Shown here: one piece after another, positions 44,443 to 53,951 of the stretch
How the letters are laid out: each line of letters begins with the position of its first letter
How positions within the stretch are numbered: the stretch's first letter is position 1
NCBI RefSeq assembly: GCF_004329815.1
Contig: NZ_SJPE01000003.1
Span: forward strand, 149,909 to 213,908
Origin: Flavobacterium silvisoli
GTDB lineage: Bacteria; Bacteroidota; Bacteroidia; Flavobacteriales; Flavobacteriaceae
Direction: 5' to 3'
DNA length: 64,000 bases
Translations under genes and position numbers: made by a program
Notes under the pieces: model-generated
The model's input: only the letters and a program-made list of their open reading frames with translations
What the model was told of the DNA's origin: nothing
Database searches by the model: none

Positions 44443-45357
44443 CTAAAAATAGATAAAATGCAATTTAGAATCGCCTAACCCATTGATTTCAAAGGCGGGT
44501 GCCGGGATTTTAATCGAATTGAAAACTGTTAAAATCGTCTTAAGAAAATGGGATTTAGTCTCGATTTTAGTCAAATCAACATCAAGACTGAGGTAAAATT
44601 GACGGTATCTTTTGCTTTCCGGAAACGAATTCGCTACAGCTAAATCATCTTTAGTCCCGGTAATCATTCCTTCGGCTCCATAACCAACTGCCACATTCAG
44701 CCATTTCGGAATTTTTGACTGCTTGGCAAAAGAGTGTAGGTTTGCCGACAACCAGTAGGTTTGTCCGTTATAATCTTTTAAAATTTGTTCCGATATCGAA
44801 CTGCCTAAAACTTCGGGGCGCTCCTTAGCATACGATGTCGTATGAAAGGAAAATTTAGGAATGACACGCTGTTCATTCCAAAGCAATTCTTGTGAAACAT
44901 ACAAAGCAGTACCCGAGACATTTGCAATGACATCTCCGGGAGAAGCTCCCCAGTTAGCGGAATACCCATCAAACACTTCAACCGCGGTCAAAAAAACCAA
45001 ACCGAGTGTGGAGCCGTAAATCAACTGCCTTTTCTTATCGGCACCCGACCATTTCAAAGCCTGTGCTCCTAAACTGCCCAAATGATAAGCCGAAAACAGA
45101 TGCCCCATTTTATCCATCTGCAACCACTCATCATTATCGTTGATGAAATGAAATTTAGAACGGGGATAATCGGCATACCAAATTTGGTTCAAACCAATTA
45201 GAGTTGCGCCGCCTATGGCAATCTCAGATATAACGAGAGTTTGGAGTCTGTTTTTATTTAAAGTATCGGAAGGTTTTAAAAAACGCTCCAGGGAATTTTG
45301 CGCCCAAACAAACCCTGAAAAAAAGAGCAATACAATTATGTAAACACAGTTTTTCAA
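44443..45357 (-). CDS. DUF2279 family exported protein
   Basis: 304 residues with a signal peptide (cleavage near VWAQNSLE). The DUF2279 core (DKMGHLFSAYHLGSLGAQALKWSGA, and EVFDGYSANWGASPGDVIANVSGTAL) resembles YfiM-type envelope proteins with conserved Asp/His in a membrane-embedded helix set. Function unknown. It begins 3 bases after the mltG stop, so it is likely in the same transcript. Confidence 0.8.
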   Translation of the reverse strand: MKNCVYIIVLLFFSGFVWAQNSLERFLKPSDTLNKNRLQTLVISEIAIGGATLIGLNQIWYADYPRSKFHFINDNDEWLQMDKMGHLFSAYHLGSLGAQALKWSGADKKRQLIYGSTLGLVFLTAVEVFDGYSANWGASPGDVIANVSGTALYVSQELLWNEQRVIPKFSFHTTSYAKERPEVLGSSISEQILKDYNGQTYWLSANLHSFAKQSKIPKWLNVAVGYGAEGMITGTKDDLAVANSFPESKRYRQFYLSLDVDLTKIETKSHFLKTILTVFNSIKIPAPAFEINGLGDSKLHFIYF

Positions 45358-45360
45358 GAA

Positions 45361-46395
45361 TTATCTTTTGGTTCCCTGTGTATTCAACCAATCGGCATAT
45401 TTCTTGGCATTTATATCATGTTGTGTCATAGTAGCCGCAAACTCATGGTAACCAAATCGGTCAACACTGGCACAGAAATACAAATAGTTGTTTTTATCAG
45501 GGTTCAGTACTGCGTCAATGGCATCAACATCGGGCATGGCAATAGGTCCCGGAGGCAAACCTTCTTTTTGATAAGTGTTATAAGGAGAATTAATAAACAA
45601 ATCGTTGTAGAGTACTCTCTTAATAATTTGATCAAAATTATGATCCTTCAACTTAAGAGCATAAATTACCGTTGGATCGGCCTGTAGTTTCATTCCTTGT
45701 TTTAAACGGTTGAGATAAACTCCGGCTACGATAGGTCTTTCACTCTTTTTCACGGTTTCTTTGTGCACTATCGAGGCAAGAGTGATAACTTGTACCGGTG
45801 TCAAATTTAAAGCAGCAGCTTTAGCTATTCGGTCTTTAGTCCAAAAGCGATTGTATTCTTTGAGCATTTTGTCCCTGAATTTTTCAGCAGTAATATTCCA
45901 GTAAAACTCATAAGTATTTGGCAAAAACATAGCAAAAACATTCTCTTTGGTAAATCCGTTTTTTTGAAGAAAAATCGAATCGCGGAAAGTGGCCAGCAAT
46001 TTTGTGGTATCCGGCTCAATTTGCGAACTGATGCGCTCGCATAAATTTTCAAGTCGTTCCTGATTATTAAATGCCAATTTTACAGGCACATTTCTTCGCA
46101 TAGCCGAAACCAATTGAAAAGCACTCATCCCTTTCTTCAACAAAAATCTTCCGGGTTTAACATGCTCGGCATACGAACGGCGTTTGGCCATGAAATCGAA
46201 ACTTCCCATGCTTTGCACATAAGGAGTTAGGATTTTTTCAACATCCTGATAAGTAGATCCTGTTGGAACATGAACATATACCTCTTCTTGTTCAAAAAGG
46301 GTATTTGAAGTAAAAAATTTAACAAAAACAATCAGGACAACCAGCAAAAAAACAGCTGCCGCAGCTTTTAAAATTGTATTTCTCTTGGTATTCAA
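45361..46395 (-). CDS. mltG: Endolytic murein transglycosylase MltG
   Basis: 344 residues. One N-terminal transmembrane helix (about 10-28), a LysM-like segment, then the YceG domain with the catalytic segment IVHKETVKKSERPIVAGVYLNRL and LQADPTVIYAL. The expected Glu is in KET; the position before is His where many homologues have Glu. It cuts nascent glycan strands and terminates chain growth, at the inner membrane facing the periplasm. Located between dapF/GNAT and DUF2279 genes on the same strand. Confidence 0.93.
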   Translation of the reverse strand: MNTKRNTILKAAAAVFLLVVLIVFVKFFTSNTLFEQEEVYVHVPTGSTYQDVEKILTPYVQSMGSFDFMAKRRSYAEHVKPGRFLLKKGMSAFQLVSAMRRNVPVKLAFNNQERLENLCERISSQIEPDTTKLLATFRDSIFLQKNGFTKENVFAMFLPNTYEFYWNITAEKFRDKMLKEYNRFWTKDRIAKAAALNLTPVQVITLASIVHKETVKKSERPIVAGVYLNRLKQGMKLQADPTVIYALKLKDHNFDQIIKRVLYNDLFINSPYNTYQKEGLPPGPIAMPDVDAIDAVLNPDKNNYLYFCASVDRFGYHEFAATMTQHDINAKKYADWLNTQGTKR

Positions 46396-46413
46396 AACAG
46401 AATGTGTATTTAA

Positions 46414-46941
46414 TTATTTTTTAATCAATTGAAACAAAGCCTCATCTTTAAAGGAATTATGAGTGAAATTCCAATCTTTTTTAACTCCTACTTTTTCAAA
46501 TCCAAATGTAGTAAAAAGCGTTAAACTGGGCTGATTATCGGTGCCGATATTGGCAAATAACTGATGAAGTTGTAGTTGTTGAAAAGCGTAGTCTATGACC
46601 AAACCCAGAGCCTCACCACCAAACCCTTTGTTTCTGTCGGGTTCATTTTGAATGAGAATCCCCACCCCGGCGCGTCTGTTTTTAGGATCAAAATCAAACA
46701 AATCAATCAAACCTACTGCTTCATCGGTGTCTTTCTTACAAATTGCTAAACGCAACTGCTTCGCTTCATAAATGTCCTGATGAGCGTTTTCAAGATATTG
46801 CCGAATTAAAAATTTACTGTAAGGCGTTTGGGTGTTGCTGACCTCCCAAATCGTTTCGTCATTTTCCACTTGGTAAAGAAACTCCAAATCTTCAGGTTCT
46901 AATGCCCTTAGGTAAATTTGTTGGCCTTGTAATGTTACCAT
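46414..46941 (-). CDS. GNAT-family N-acetyltransferase (SpeG/RimJ-like)
   Basis: 175 residues of Acetyltransf_3 type. N-terminal VTLQGQQIYLRALEPEDLEFLYQVENDE and the acetyl-CoA site RNKGFGGEALGLVIDYAFQQLQLHQLFANIGTDN. The substrate could be spermidine or a protein N-terminus. The ATG overlaps the dapF stop by 7 bases, so it is translated with dapF. Confidence 0.87.
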   Translation of the reverse strand: MVTLQGQQIYLRALEPEDLEFLYQVENDETIWEVSNTQTPYSKFLIRQYLENAHQDIYEAKQLRLAICKKDTDEAVGLIDLFDFDPKNRRAGVGILIQNEPDRNKGFGGEALGLVIDYAFQQLQLHQLFANIGTDNQPSLTLFTTFGFEKVGVKKDWNFTHNSFKDEALFQLIKK

Positions 46942-47717
46942 GTGATTTCGCCTTCAAATACAAAAGTTGCGGGTCCTTTAAGAAAGACATTTTGGTAAAC
47001 AGACCCTTCTTTAACGAAACTCACCTCGAGTTTCCCCCCTTCAACATCCAACATAATGTGATGAGAATCTGTTTTTCCCAAAGCATGCATAGCTATAGCA
47101 ACGGCTGTGGCACCGGTTCCGCAGGATAAGGTTTCATCTTCTACTCCTCGTTCATATGTTCTCAAAGCAAAATGATTATCTCCCAATTGTTTGACAAAAT
47201 TAACATTGCTCCCTGCTTTTCCGTACAAATCCGAATAGCGAATTTGAGCCCCTTTAGTCTTAACGTCAAAATTTTTCAAATCGTCCACCAACATCACATG
47301 GTGAGGAGAGCCGGTATTCAAAAAAACATAATCGTTTGCAATGGTTACCATATCCACCGATTTCATTTGCAGAGAAATAGTACCGTCATTCAAAATAGAG
47401 GCATGATGCAATCCGTCTGTAGCTAAAAAATCGGTTTCATTTCCGATAAGGCGCAAACTTTTGGCGAAAGCCACCAAACAACGTCCTCCGTTACCACACA
47501 TTGAACTTTCGTTTCCGTCAGAATTGTAATAAACCATCCTGAAATCGGTTTCAGGATCGTTTTCGAGCAAAATCAACCCATCAGCGCCAATACCAAATCT
47601 TCGGTCACATAGCTTTTCTATAAGTACAGTATCGTTTTTAGGAAAAATACCTTCCCGGTTGTCTATCATAACAAAGTCATTCCCGGTGCCCTGGTATTTG
47701 GTGAAATTAATTTTCAT
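46935..47717 (-). CDS. dapF: Diaminopimelate epimerase
   Basis: The start at MKINFTKYQGTGNDF gives 260 residues. A start 18 bases upstream would lie within the predicted transcript-start region, and MLLNTA is not conserved. The two catalytic cysteines are present: C74 (CGNGGRC) and C199 (SCGTGATA). It interconverts L,L- and meso-diaminopimelate, for lysine and peptidoglycan synthesis. A minus-strand TATCTTTG (47742-47735) is a possible promoter element just upstream. Confidence 0.95.
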   Translation of the reverse strand: MKINFTKYQGTGNDFVMIDNREGIFPKNDTVLIEKLCDRRFGIGADGLILLENDPETDFRMVYYNSDGNESSMCGNGGRCLVAFAKSLRLIGNETDFLATDGLHHASILNDGTISLQMKSVDMVTIANDYVFLNTGSPHHVMLVDDLKNFDVKTKGAQIRYSDLYGKAGSNVNFVKQLGDNHFALRTYERGVEDETLSCGTGATAVAIAMHALGKTDSHHIMLDVEGGKLEVSFVKEGSVYQNVFLKGPATFVFEGEITW

Positions 47718-47845
47718 AGCAGTGTTTAGTAACACAAAGATAACAAATATTAAGATTAACTTAAAAATTGTTAAACAGGCGTTAAAGACTGTTGGATGAA
47801 AAATTCAAAGTTTCTAATTTTACTATACAAATAATTTAAATGTAA

Positions 47846-49240
47846 ATGACTATGAAACGATTATCAGGTTTATTTTTGGTTTCTTTAATGAGCGGCGCCG
47901 TTACATTGGGGGCCTACAAACTATTCATAGAAGGGAAAAGTGGTCATAACTCAATCGTAACCACAGCTCCGAACAATTATAACAGAGCCGTTAGTTTTAA
48001 CGGAGAAGCAGCAGATTTTACCGTGGCTGCCGAAAATGCGGTACACACAGTGGTTCACGTTAAAAATGTTTCGGTAAGAACAGTTTCAAATCCAATCATG
48101 GAATTTTTCTATGGGCAACGCGGCGGCCAACAACAAGAACAAATAGGCACGGGTTCGGGTGTGATTATTTCTGAAGACGGCTACATTGTGACCAACAACC
48201 ACGTGATTAAAGACGCAACTGAATTAGAGGTTACGCTCAACAACAACAAATCATACAAAGCAAAACTCATCGGAACCGATTCTAAAATGGATATTGCCTT
48301 GCTGAAAATCAATGCCGATGAAAAACTACCTTATTCTACGTTTGCTGACTCCGATCAGGTCAAAGTCGGCGAATGGGTACTGGCAGTCGGAAATCCTTAC
48401 AACCTGAATTCAACCGTTACAGCAGGAATCGTTTCGGCCAAAGCCAGAAATTTAAACACTAATGGGTTGCAGTCATTCATTCAAACCGATGCCGCGGTAA
48501 ATCCCGGAAACAGTGGTGGAGCTTTAGTGAACACCCGTGGTGAATTAATCGGAATCAACACGATGATTTCATCACCTACCGGAAGTTATGCAGGATATTC
48601 TTTTGCCATTCCGTCAAACATCACGCGAAAAATCATTGAAGACATAATGGAGTTTGGAGGCGTACAAAGAGGAGTCTTAGGCATAGAAGGAAATGAACTA
48701 AACAGCAAAGCCTCAGAAGAACTGGGAGTTAAAGACACCGAAGGTTTCTATATCAGTAAAATAACTAAAAACTCAGGAGCTGAAAAAGCAGGATTACGCA
48801 AAGGCGACATCATTAAAAAAATTGATACTCAAAAAATAAATTCGTTCGCCGAATTAACCGGCTACATCAGCACCAAAAGACCAAACGACAAAGTACAGGT
48901 AACTTTCATCCGAAATGGCGAAACCAAAACAGTTCCGGTTACCCTTATCAAAAACGAGGTTGTCACTACCGAATTTAAAGGATTAGAATTGGAAAACATT
49001 GATGCTTCCGACAAAAAGAAATACCGAATTGACTACGGGGTTCGAATCAAAGACATCAACAATGAAAATTTGGCTCCTTATGCTGACCAACTTAAAGGAA
49101 GTATCATATTGTCAGTCGACAACGTAAAAGCTACAGACGTGGAAAGCATCTCCAGATTTTTAAACAAAAAAGATGAAAATCAGAGTGTCAACATCCAAAT
49201 GATTAATCGAATCGGACAAATCATTCAGATTATATTATAA
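47846..49240 (+). CDS. HtrA/DegP-type serine protease
   Basis: 464 residues with an N-terminal hydrophobic segment (signal or anchor, residues 5-28). The catalytic triad is H119 (NNHVI), D149 (SKMDIALL) and S223 (NPGNSGGAL). A first PDZ follows at about 255-355 (GAEKAGLRKGDIIKKI) and a shorter, degenerate second region at about 380-460. It degrades or refolds damaged envelope proteins. Met-1 and Met-3 are both possible starts. Confidence 0.93.
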   Translation: MTMKRLSGLFLVSLMSGAVTLGAYKLFIEGKSGHNSIVTTAPNNYNRAVSFNGEAADFTVAAENAVHTVVHVKNVSVRTVSNPIMEFFYGQRGGQQQEQIGTGSGVIISEDGYIVTNNHVIKDATELEVTLNNNKSYKAKLIGTDSKMDIALLKINADEKLPYSTFADSDQVKVGEWVLAVGNPYNLNSTVTAGIVSAKARNLNTNGLQSFIQTDAAVNPGNSGGALVNTRGELIGINTMISSPTGSYAGYSFAIPSNITRKIIEDIMEFGGVQRGVLGIEGNELNSKASEELGVKDTEGFYISKITKNSGAEKAGLRKGDIIKKIDTQKINSFAELTGYISTKRPNDKVQVTFIRNGETKTVPVTLIKNEVVTTEFKGLELENIDASDKKKYRIDYGVRIKDINNENLAPYADQLKGSIILSVDNVKATDVESISRFLNKKDENQSVNIQMINRIGQIIQIIL

Positions 49241-49264
49241 TTCATACTTGCTTAATTATTTGCT

Positions 49265-49297
49265 AAGCCAATCTCTTTCAGGATTGGCTTTTTTTTA
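49265..49297 (+). terminator. Intrinsic terminator of the htrA gene
   Basis: AAGCCAATC (49265-49273), 8-base loop, GATTGGCTT (49282-49290), T-run to 49297. Confidence 0.9.
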
Positions 49298-49309
49298 ACA
49301 AAAAAAGTT

Positions 49310-49350
49310 ACGAAAACGTTTTCGTTACACACATCAAATTACTATTTTTG
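49310..49350 (+). promoter_or_regulatory. gap promoter with a 16-bp palindromic operator
   Basis: ACGAAAACGTTTTCGT (49310-49325) is a perfect palindrome with a central CG, of the shape bound by LacI-family repressors. It covers the -33 position of the TATTTTTG element at 49343-49350. No TTG is seen at -33. Confidence 0.65.
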
Positions 49351-49415
49351 CGCTCAAATTAATGAGCCTCTGAAACGAATTCAGAAATAACAACACAACT
49401 AAATTTTATTCTTTT

Positions 49416-50864
49416 ATGAGCAGCAACACTTTATACGAAAAAGAATTGTCTTTTCAGGCCGACAGACGAAAGGCCGGCGTAGAATTCATTAAAATCATCA
49501 GTGATTTATGGTACGACAAATCCATAGAATTGGTTCTTTTCAGAAACCAACTGATTGATCGCAACGTAAGCGACATCATCAACCTGCATGAATATGCCGG
49601 TGAATTTGTGCAAAAACCAATCAATATTTTCGATTCGGTTGAAATCGCTAGGGCTATCGAAAGCTTAGACTTACCTCCTTCCCGTATCGATATCGGAAAA
49701 CTAACTTACGAATACCATCTGGAAGACAACAAATACCACGATTGCAAAGCATTTGTCATCGACAAACTAAAAGACGCCAAAGATTTTAAAAACATCAAAC
49801 CAAAAGATGTAGTCTTGTACGGTTTTGGTCGAATTGGTCGTTTGTTAGCTCGTGAAATGATGAGCAAAATAGGAAAAGGGCAACAATTACGTCTTCGTGC
49901 CATAGTAACACGCGACCGAAACGATGCTTCTTCTTTGGAAAAAAGAGCCTCTTTGTTGCGTTACGACTCTGTTCACGGTGACTTTGAAGGTTCTGTTCAG
50001 GCAGATATTGACAACAACTCCTTAATCATAAACGGAACTACCGTTCACGTCATTACAGCTAACGCTCCCGAAGAGATTGATTACACTCAATTCGGAATTG
50101 AAGATGCACTGGTAATTGACAACACGGGTGCATTTACTACAGAAGAAGCTTTAAAACGTCATTTAACCTCAAAAGGAGTAGACAAAGTTTTATTAACTGC
50201 TCCCGGAAAAGGCGTACCTAACATTGTGTACGGTGTAAATCACAACGAATACAATCCGGATGAAGTACATATTTTTTCAGCTGCTTCTTGTACTACCAAT
50301 GCCATTACTCCTATTTTAAAAGCTATCGAAGATACTTTGGGAGTTGTAAAAGGTCATTTAGAAACCATACATGCCTACACCAATGACCAAAATCTGGTAG
50401 ACAACATGCATAAAAAATACCGTCGTGGTCGTGCAGCTGCCTTGAATATGGTAATTACAGAAACCGGTGCCGGTACAGCCGTTGCCAAAGCCTTACCAAG
50501 TTTGGCCGGAAAACTAACCTCTAATGCCATTCGTGTTCCCGTACCAAACGGCTCATTGGTGGTCTTAAATCTTGAAGTAAACAAAGAAACGACCATAGAG
50601 GAAGTAAATGCCATTATGAAAAAGTACGCTCTGGAAGGCGAATTAGTAGAACAAATCAGATACTCACTGAATAATGAGCTGGTTTCTTCCGATATTGTCG
50701 GCACGGCACAACCATCTATTTACGACAGTAATGCCACTATCGTTTCAAACGATGGGAAAAATATAGTACTATACGTTTGGTATGACAACGAATACGGCTA
50801 CAGCCACCAAGTAATTCGACTGTCTAAGTACATTGCCAAAGTAAGACGTTATACATACTACTAA
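49416..50864 (+). CDS. Glyceraldehyde-3-phosphate dehydrogenase, long form
   Basis: 482 residues against about 335 for the usual enzyme. An N-terminal extension of some 130 residues with no recognised domain precedes the nucleotide-binding motif GFGRIGR (136-142). The catalytic Cys is C292 in SAASCTTNAITP. The residue after the second beta-strand that usually is Asp in NAD-specific enzymes lies in AIVTRDRND, so NADP use is possible. Long forms like this occur in Bacteroidota. It catalyses the glycolytic or gluconeogenic oxidation step. Confidence 0.92.
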   Translation: MSSNTLYEKELSFQADRRKAGVEFIKIISDLWYDKSIELVLFRNQLIDRNVSDIINLHEYAGEFVQKPINIFDSVEIARAIESLDLPPSRIDIGKLTYEYHLEDNKYHDCKAFVIDKLKDAKDFKNIKPKDVVLYGFGRIGRLLAREMMSKIGKGQQLRLRAIVTRDRNDASSLEKRASLLRYDSVHGDFEGSVQADIDNNSLIINGTTVHVITANAPEEIDYTQFGIEDALVIDNTGAFTTEEALKRHLTSKGVDKVLLTAPGKGVPNIVYGVNHNEYNPDEVHIFSAASCTTNAITPILKAIEDTLGVVKGHLETIHAYTNDQNLVDNMHKKYRRGRAAALNMVITETGAGTAVAKALPSLAGKLTSNAIRVPVPNGSLVVLNLEVNKETTIEEVNAIMKKYALEGELVEQIRYSLNNELVSSDIVGTAQPSIYDSNATIVSNDGKNIVLYVWYDNEYGYSHQVIRLSKYIAKVRRYTYY

Positions 50865-50886
50865 TAAATCGGTTACTCCGACTCAG

Positions 50887-50924
50887 AAAAATCCGTCCAA
50901 ACAGAGCATTTGGACGGATTTTTT
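50887..50924 (+). terminator. Intrinsic terminator of the GAPDH gene
   Basis: AAAAATCCGTCCAAA (50887-50901), CAGAGCA loop, TTTGGACGGATTTTTT (50909-50924). Confidence 0.9.
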
Positions 50925-51015
50925 GTTGTTATCAACAATTTTATGTTAATAAAGCATTGTTGTATACAATAAATTAGTATTTTCGATTCCCAATTAAGTC
51001 CTCAAATCTTGATGT

Positions 51016-51384
51016 ATGAAAAAAGTATTTTTTTGTTTAATACTGATGACCTCTTTTGCTTTTTCTAATGAAGAGCCGAAGACACAAACCTACAACTTTG
51101 GTCAAAGCGGAATGGAATTAGTTGCCCGTTCTAAGAAAGGAACAGTAATCATCAGCACTTACAATTCCAAAATGACCATTCGTAAAGATATTGCGAATAA
51201 AATTTACGGTTTGTACTTGGAAAACAAATTAGAAACCGACAAGAAGATTACCGTTAATGGTCTTGAAGCTAATGTCACCGGAAAATGTGTCATCAGAAAA
51301 AAGAAAGATTTAACCGCGGTAGATTTTTATTACGAAACGGTAGAATGGAACAACGGACTCAAGGAAATTTATAAAAGGATTTAA
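51016..51384 (+). CDS. Small exported protein of unknown function
   Basis: 122 residues. Signal peptide MKKVFFCLILMTSFAFSNEEP (signal peptidase I type, no lipobox), then a short mixed alpha/beta domain with NGLEANVTGKCVIRKKKDL. I do not recognise the family. It stands alone between the GAPDH terminator and the bidirectional terminator before aconitase. The promoter region has a GTTATCAACAATTTTAT block at 50928-50944. Confidence 0.72.
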   Translation: MKKVFFCLILMTSFAFSNEEPKTQTYNFGQSGMELVARSKKGTVIISTYNSKMTIRKDIANKIYGLYLENKLETDKKITVNGLEANVTGKCVIRKKKDLTAVDFYYETVEWNNGLKEIYKRI

Positions 51385-51392
51385 TTCAAAAG

Positions 51393-51429
51393 AAAAACGC
51401 TCCACATCAAGATGTGGAGCGTTTTTTTT
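51393..51429. terminator. Bidirectional intrinsic terminator
   Basis: AAAAACGCTCCACATC (51393-51408) pairs with GATGTGGAGCGTTTTT (51411-51426) around a 2-base centre, serving both the small exported protein gene and aconitase. Confidence 0.92.
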
Positions 51430-51447
51430 ATGGAGGCCAAAAAAGCA

Positions 51448-53712
51448 TTACGCTTTTCCGGCAGCAATCAAATTCAAAGCAGAACCGGCAACAAACCAAC
51501 CAATCTGACTTTCGTTGTACGTGTGATTGGCCAAGATAATATCTTTAGAACCATCAGCATGCACAAACTCTAATGTTAGTGGTTTACCCGGTGCAAATTC
51601 GGTTAAGTCTAAGAAGTTGATGGTATCATCTTCCTGAATTTTATCGTAATCCGCTTCGTTAGCAAAAGTCAAGGCTAACATCCCTTGTTTTTTCAGATTT
51701 GTTTCGTGGATACGGGCAAATGATTTCACCAATACCGCTTTCACACCAAGAAAACGAGGTTCCATAGCCGCGTGCTCACGCGAAGAACCCTCGCCGTAAT
51801 TTTGATCCCCCACTACTATCGAAGGAACCCCGGCGGCTTTGTAAGCTCTTTGTACGGCAGGAACGGCATCATACGCTCCGGTTAATTGATTTTTTACTTT
51901 ATTGGCTTCCTGATTGAAGGCATTAATTGCCCCAATCAACATATTGTTGGAAATGTTATCCAAATGCCCACGAAAACGCAACCATGGACCCGCCATCGAA
52001 ATGTGGTCGGTGGTACATTTACCGAAAGCTTTGATCAGCAACTTGGCGCCGGTAATGTTTTTACCGTCCCAAGCTTCGAAAGGGGCTAATAACTGTAAGC
52101 GGTCAGACGTTGGCGAAACCACCACCTCTACCGACGAACCGTCAGCGGCTGGTGCCTGGAATCCGGCATCTTCTACATCAAAGCCTCTTTTCGGCAGTTC
52201 GTCTCCTACCGGTGGCAATAATTTCACTTCCTCACCCTTATCATTCAACAAGGTATCGGTAATCGGATTGAAAGACAAGTCTCCGGAGATGGCCAAAGCA
52301 GCCACCATTTCAGGCGAGGTTACGAAAGCGTGCGTATTCGGGTTACCGTCAGCGCGTTTCGAGAAGTTTCGGTTGAACGAGTGCACAATGGTATTCTTTT
52401 CGCCTTTGTCGGCTCCTTCCCTGTCCCATTGCCCGATACACGGACCACAGGCATTGGTAAATACTTTAGTTCCCATTTTTTCGAAGGTAGCAATGATACC
52501 GTCTCTTTCAATGGTATAACGAATTTGTTCCGAACCCGGGTTGATTCCGAATTCAGCTTTAGGAGTAATCCCATGGGCAACGGCCTGCTCCACAATAGAA
52601 GCCGCGCGCGCCATATCTTCGTAAGACGAGTTGGTACACGAACCGATTAATCCCCATTCTACTTTTAACGGCCAACCGTTGGCAACAGCCTCTTCTTTCA
52701 TTTTTGAAACCGGTGTTCCTCTGTCCGGCGTGAAAGGCCCGTTAATGTGCGGCTCCAATTCGGATAGGTTAATTTCGATTACTTGATCAAAATACTGTTC
52801 CGGATTGGCATACACTTCCGCATCGGCAGTTAAATAAGACGCTACCTTATCGGCAGCATTTACTACATCCTGACGGCCTGTAGCCGCTAAATATCGTCTC
52901 ATGGAATCATCGTACCCAAAGGTTGACGTGGTGGCTCCTATTTCGGCCCCCATATTACAAATAGTTCCTTTTCCGGTACACGACATAGAGATAGCTCCTT
53001 CGCCAAAATATTCAACAATGGCTCCGGTTCCGCCTTTTACGGTAAGAATATCGGCCACTTTAAGAATAACATCCTTAGGAGCGGTCCAACCGTTTAATTT
53101 TCCGGTCAATTTTACGCCGATCAATTTCGGAAATTTTAACTCCCAAGACATGCCCGACATGACATCGACCGCATCTGCTCCACCAACACCAATGGCCAAC
53201 ATTCCCAATCCGCCGGCATTTACCGTGTGTGAATCGGTACCAATCATCATTCCGCCAGGGAAGGCATAATTTTCTAAAACGATTTGGTGAATAATTCCCG
53301 AACCCGGTTTCCAAAACCCGATACCGTATTTATTGGAAACAGAAGAAAGAAAATCAAAAACTTCTTTTGATTGCGAATTGGCCACCGCTAAATCAGTCGT
53401 AGCGCCAACTTTTGCCTGGATTAAGTGGTCGCAGTGCACCGTAGTCGGAACGGCAACTTTACTTTTTCCGGCATGCATAAATTGTAATAAAGCCATCTGT
53501 GCCGTAGCATCTTGACAAGCCACTCGGTCCGGTGCAAAATCAACATAATCTTTACCTCGAACAAAAGATTGAGAAGGCATGCCTTCCCATAAATGAGAAT
53601 ATAAAATCTTTTCAGATAACGTAAGCGGACGACCTACCAATGCTCGTGCTTTGTCAACTCGAGCAGCCATGTTGGCGTACACTTTTTCAATCATTTCAAT
53701 ATCAAAAGCCAT
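51448..53712 (-). CDS. Aconitate hydratase (mitochondrial-type)
   Basis: 754 residues. N-terminal aconitase domain with [13 protein letters not shown] and the cluster ligands [10 protein letters not shown] (Cys) and NACGPCIG (two Cys). The C-terminal swivel domain begins near 550 ([19 protein letters not shown]). The length and sequence resemble the mitochondrial aconitase group rather than the AcnA or AcnB types. It interconverts citrate and isocitrate in the TCA cycle. Its promoter shares an ACGAAAACGTT box with GAPDH. Confidence 0.95.
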   Translation of the reverse strand: MAFDIEMIEKVYANMAARVDKARALVGRPLTLSEKILYSHLWEGMPSQSFVRGKDYVDFAPDRVACQDATAQMALLQFMHAGKSKVAVPTTVHCDHLIQAKVGATTDLAVANSQSKEVFDFLSSVSNKYGIGFWKPGSGIIHQIVLENYAFPGGMMIGTDSHTVNAGGLGMLAIGVGGADAVDVMSGMSWELKFPKLIGVKLTGKLNGWTAPKDVILKVADILTVKGGTGAIVEYFGEGAISMSCTGKGTICNMGAEIGATTSTFGYDDSMRRYLAATGRQDVVNAADKVASYLTADAEVYANPEQYFDQVIEINLSELEPHINGPFTPDRGTPVSKMKEEAVANGWPLKVEWGLIGSCTNSSYEDMARAASIVEQAVAHGITPKAEFGINPGSEQIRYTIERDGIIATFEKMGTKVFTNACGPCIGQWDREGADKGEKNTIVHSFNRNFSKRADGNPNTHAFVTSPEMVAALAISGDLSFNPITDTLLNDKGEEVKLLPPVGDELPKRGFDVEDAGFQAPAADGSSVEVVVSPTSDRLQLLAPFEAWDGKNITGAKLLIKAFGKCTTDHISMAGPWLRFRGHLDNISNNMLIGAINAFNQEANKVKNQLTGAYDAVPAVQRAYKAAGVPSIVVGDQNYGEGSSREHAAMEPRFLGVKAVLVKSFARIHETNLKKQGMLALTFANEADYDKIQEDDTINFLDLTEFAPGKPLTLEFVHADGSKDIILANHTYNESQIGWFVAGSALNLIAAGKA

Positions 53713-53739
53713 ATATATTGGGTTTTATTTGTTTACCCG

Positions 53740-53757
53740 CAAATTTACGAAAACGTT
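53740..53757 (-). promoter_or_regulatory. Aconitase promoter element with CGAAAACG box
   Basis: On the minus strand, TAAATTTG (53747-53740) matches TAnnTTTG and directly follows AACGTTTTCG, the reverse of the CGAAAACGTT block found at gap. No TTG was found at -33. The leader would be about 22 bases. Confidence 0.55.
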
Positions 53758-53832
53758 ATACTTTTTAAAAAGTTTTGATTAGAATAAGTTATTCGATAAG
53801 AATGATTTATGAAAAGCGAACTTTTGATGCGT

Positions 53833-53951
53833 TATTTTTGCCAATTCGATATTTAAATTAACAAAAAATGAAAAATATTAATTTTTATCCCGCAAATCCA
53901 TTATCGGCTTTTCGTAAAAACGGTGCAGCAAATAACTCAGTCCAAAAGTGA
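53833..53951 (+). other. Orphan promoter-like element and start codon antisense to the acyltransferase 3' end
   Basis: TATTTTTG (53833-53840) is followed by a leader-like stretch ending in AACAAAAAATGAAA, with an ATG at 53868. The frame reads MKNINFYPANPLSAFRKNGA and stops at 53951 after 27 residues. From base 53878 on it is the antisense of the acyltransferase coding end. It looks like the front of a gene cut off by that neighbour, or a promoter for an antisense RNA. Confidence 0.35.
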
